DNA of 5,456 nucleotides, from assembly GCA_021160565.1 (NCBI GenBank), contig JAGHCG010000043.1, forward strand, positions 1 to 5,456, in the 5' to 3' direction. Positions 4,570 through 5,456 of this stretch are shown here, in pieces. The notes under the pieces are model-generated. The model was not told the DNA's origin. It did not search any database and saw only the letters and a list, made by a program, of their open reading frames with translations. This DNA comes from a bacterium. Lineage in GTDB: Bacteria; Ratteibacteria; UBA8468; B48-G9; JAFGKM01. Position 1 is the first letter of the stretch; the number at the start of each line of letters is the position of its first letter. Position numbers and translations under genes: made by a program.

Positions 4570-5450
4570 TTGAGTGAATACCATTTCCACAATTTTTTCC
4601 ATTCCCTTCTATATTTTTCTGCAATTTCTTTTTTCTTTATTATAAAAACAAGTTCAATATTCCTTTTTGCTGAAAGTGTGGGATTGTATGAGCCAGTTAT
4701 AACAGTTTTATCATCAATTATGAAAAATTTGAAATGGAGTAGCGCCGCCAGATTACTTCTTTTAATCCTGCATCCAAAATTTTTCAAAATATAGAAAACT
4801 GAATTGTGAATTTGATTTGTATCTATTATTCCATTTACTTTAACTCCTGCAAGTTTCCTTCTTATAATTGCTTTTGCTATGTTATCAGAGGTAAAAGAAA
4901 AAAGAGCAAATTTTATTGAAATGTTTGCTTTTTTTATTTTCTCAATTATCACTTTTTCACAGTTATACTCAGGAGCAAAATAAACTTCAAATAAGTCATC
5001 TCTATAAAATTGGCTGGATTTTTCTCCATTCCATAAAGAAAGGAATTTCTGATGGAAAAACTCTGCGAGTTTCTCATTTTCTACGAATACAACATCGTTT
5101 CTATCATTGTGGAATCCACTTTCAGTATAATTAAGGGAACCAATAAAGAGGTATTTTTTATCTATAACAATAAATTTGGAATGGAAAATCGGATATTGGT
5201 TATGTATGTGAAACTTTAAATTTTTCCAATTTAAACTTTTTGTGTTTTTCTCAACAATTATCCGTACCTCAATGTTTTTCTTTTTTTGAAGAAGATTAAT
5301 AAGGAATGGAGAAGAGAGAGAATAAGAAGAAATATAAATGGACTTTTCTGCATTTTTTATTTTTTCTTTAAAAATTTTTTCTGCTTTCTGAGAGGGTGTG
5401 AAAAAAACAAGTATTGAGAGAATAAATAGTCTGGTACTTTTAGGATTCAT
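4566..5450 (-). CDS. Phospholipase D-like protein with two HKD motifs, probably exported
   Basis: A 294-residue protein made of two similar halves. HKD motif 1 is H90-S-K92, D97 and G104-S105-L-N107 (HSKFIVID...GSLNYTESG). Motif 2 is H239-F-K241, D246 and G253-S254-Y-N256 (HFKFFIIDD...GSYNPTLS). Both have complete catalytic residues, so one chain can form the two-histidine active site; the halves also align in front of the motifs (AEKSIYISSYSL against ANISIKFALFSF). The N-terminus, MNPKSTR followed by LFILSILVFF and TPSQKA, looks like a short Sec signal peptide or membrane anchor. The family includes nucleases (Nuc-like) and phospholipases; the small size and lack of extra domains suit a nuclease better, but this is inference. 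The codon before the ATG is TAA, so the start cannot lie upstream. Only six bases remain beyond it, so promoter and upstream neighbour are not visible. Confidence 0.86.
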   Translation of the reverse strand: MNPKSTRLFILSILVFFTPSQKAEKIFKEKIKNAEKSIYISSYSLSSPFLINLLQKKKNIEVRIIVEKNTKSLNWKNLKFHIHNQYPIFHSKFIVIDKKYLFIGSLNYTESGFHNDRNDVVFVENEKLAEFFHQKFLSLWNGEKSSQFYRDDLFEVYFAPEYNCEKVIIEKIKKANISIKFALFSFTSDNIAKAIIRRKLAGVKVNGIIDTNQIHNSVFYILKNFGCRIKRSNLAALLHFKFFIIDDKTVITGSYNPTLSAKRNIELVFIIKKKEIAEKYRREWKKLWKWYSLN

Positions 5451-5456
5451 TTAGAG

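Noticed and set aside
4570..5134. Plus-strand open frames of 74 and 72 codons inside the phospholipase D-like gene
   Set aside because: They are phenylalanine- and leucine-rich antisense translations of a gene with two complete HKD motifs.

Overview
This is an AT-rich bacterial segment carrying an unusual pair of pseudopilins. Their short constant N-terminus, the F[IV]CPS and SYAYA blocks, and the degenerate H-Xn-DG C-terminal box are the style seen in Planctomycetes, Lentisphaerae, Omnitrophota-like and related uncultured lineages. With the low G+C and polylysine-rich coding of the flanking genes, an uncultured low-GC relative of the Omnitrophota/Lentisphaerae type is my best guess. No rRNA or other phylogenetic marker is present, so this is inference.

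Layout. (1) Positions 1-958, minus strand: an AbiEii-type nucleotidyltransferase gene, followed with a 4-bp ATGA overlap by a gene cut by the window edge. A near-consensus promoter ends 7 bp before the nucleotidyltransferase ATG, so its mRNA is probably leaderless. A pair of 12-bp palindromes 31 bp apart sits on that promoter. (2) Positions 959-1035: short intergenic DNA in which I see nothing. (3) Positions 1036-2717, minus strand: a complete pseudopilin transcription unit with a TTGACA/TATAAG promoter, a 5'-UTR hairpin, pilin A, pilin B and a GC-rich terminator. The two pilin genes share a 133-bp block with one mismatch covering the ribosome binding site and the first 38 codons; after that they diverge. 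(4) Positions 2768-4569, plus strand: a divergent two-gene unit with an HD-domain phosphohydrolase (COG2316 type), again probably leaderless, followed with no gap and in the same frame by a BaiN/HI0933-family flavoprotein. (5) Positions 4566-5450, minus strand: a probably exported two-HKD phospholipase D-like protein, convergent with the flavoprotein and sharing overlapping stop codons with it.

The genes do not form one pathway. The clearest functional units are the pseudopilin operon and the nucleotidyltransferase/partner pair, which is organised like a toxin-antitoxin module but with an unfamiliar partner. The points I would follow up are the operator/leaderless arrangement, the alternative RNA pairing in the pilin leader, and the conserved 5' module shared by the pilins. 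I found no CRISPR array, tRNA, rRNA or insertion sequence.
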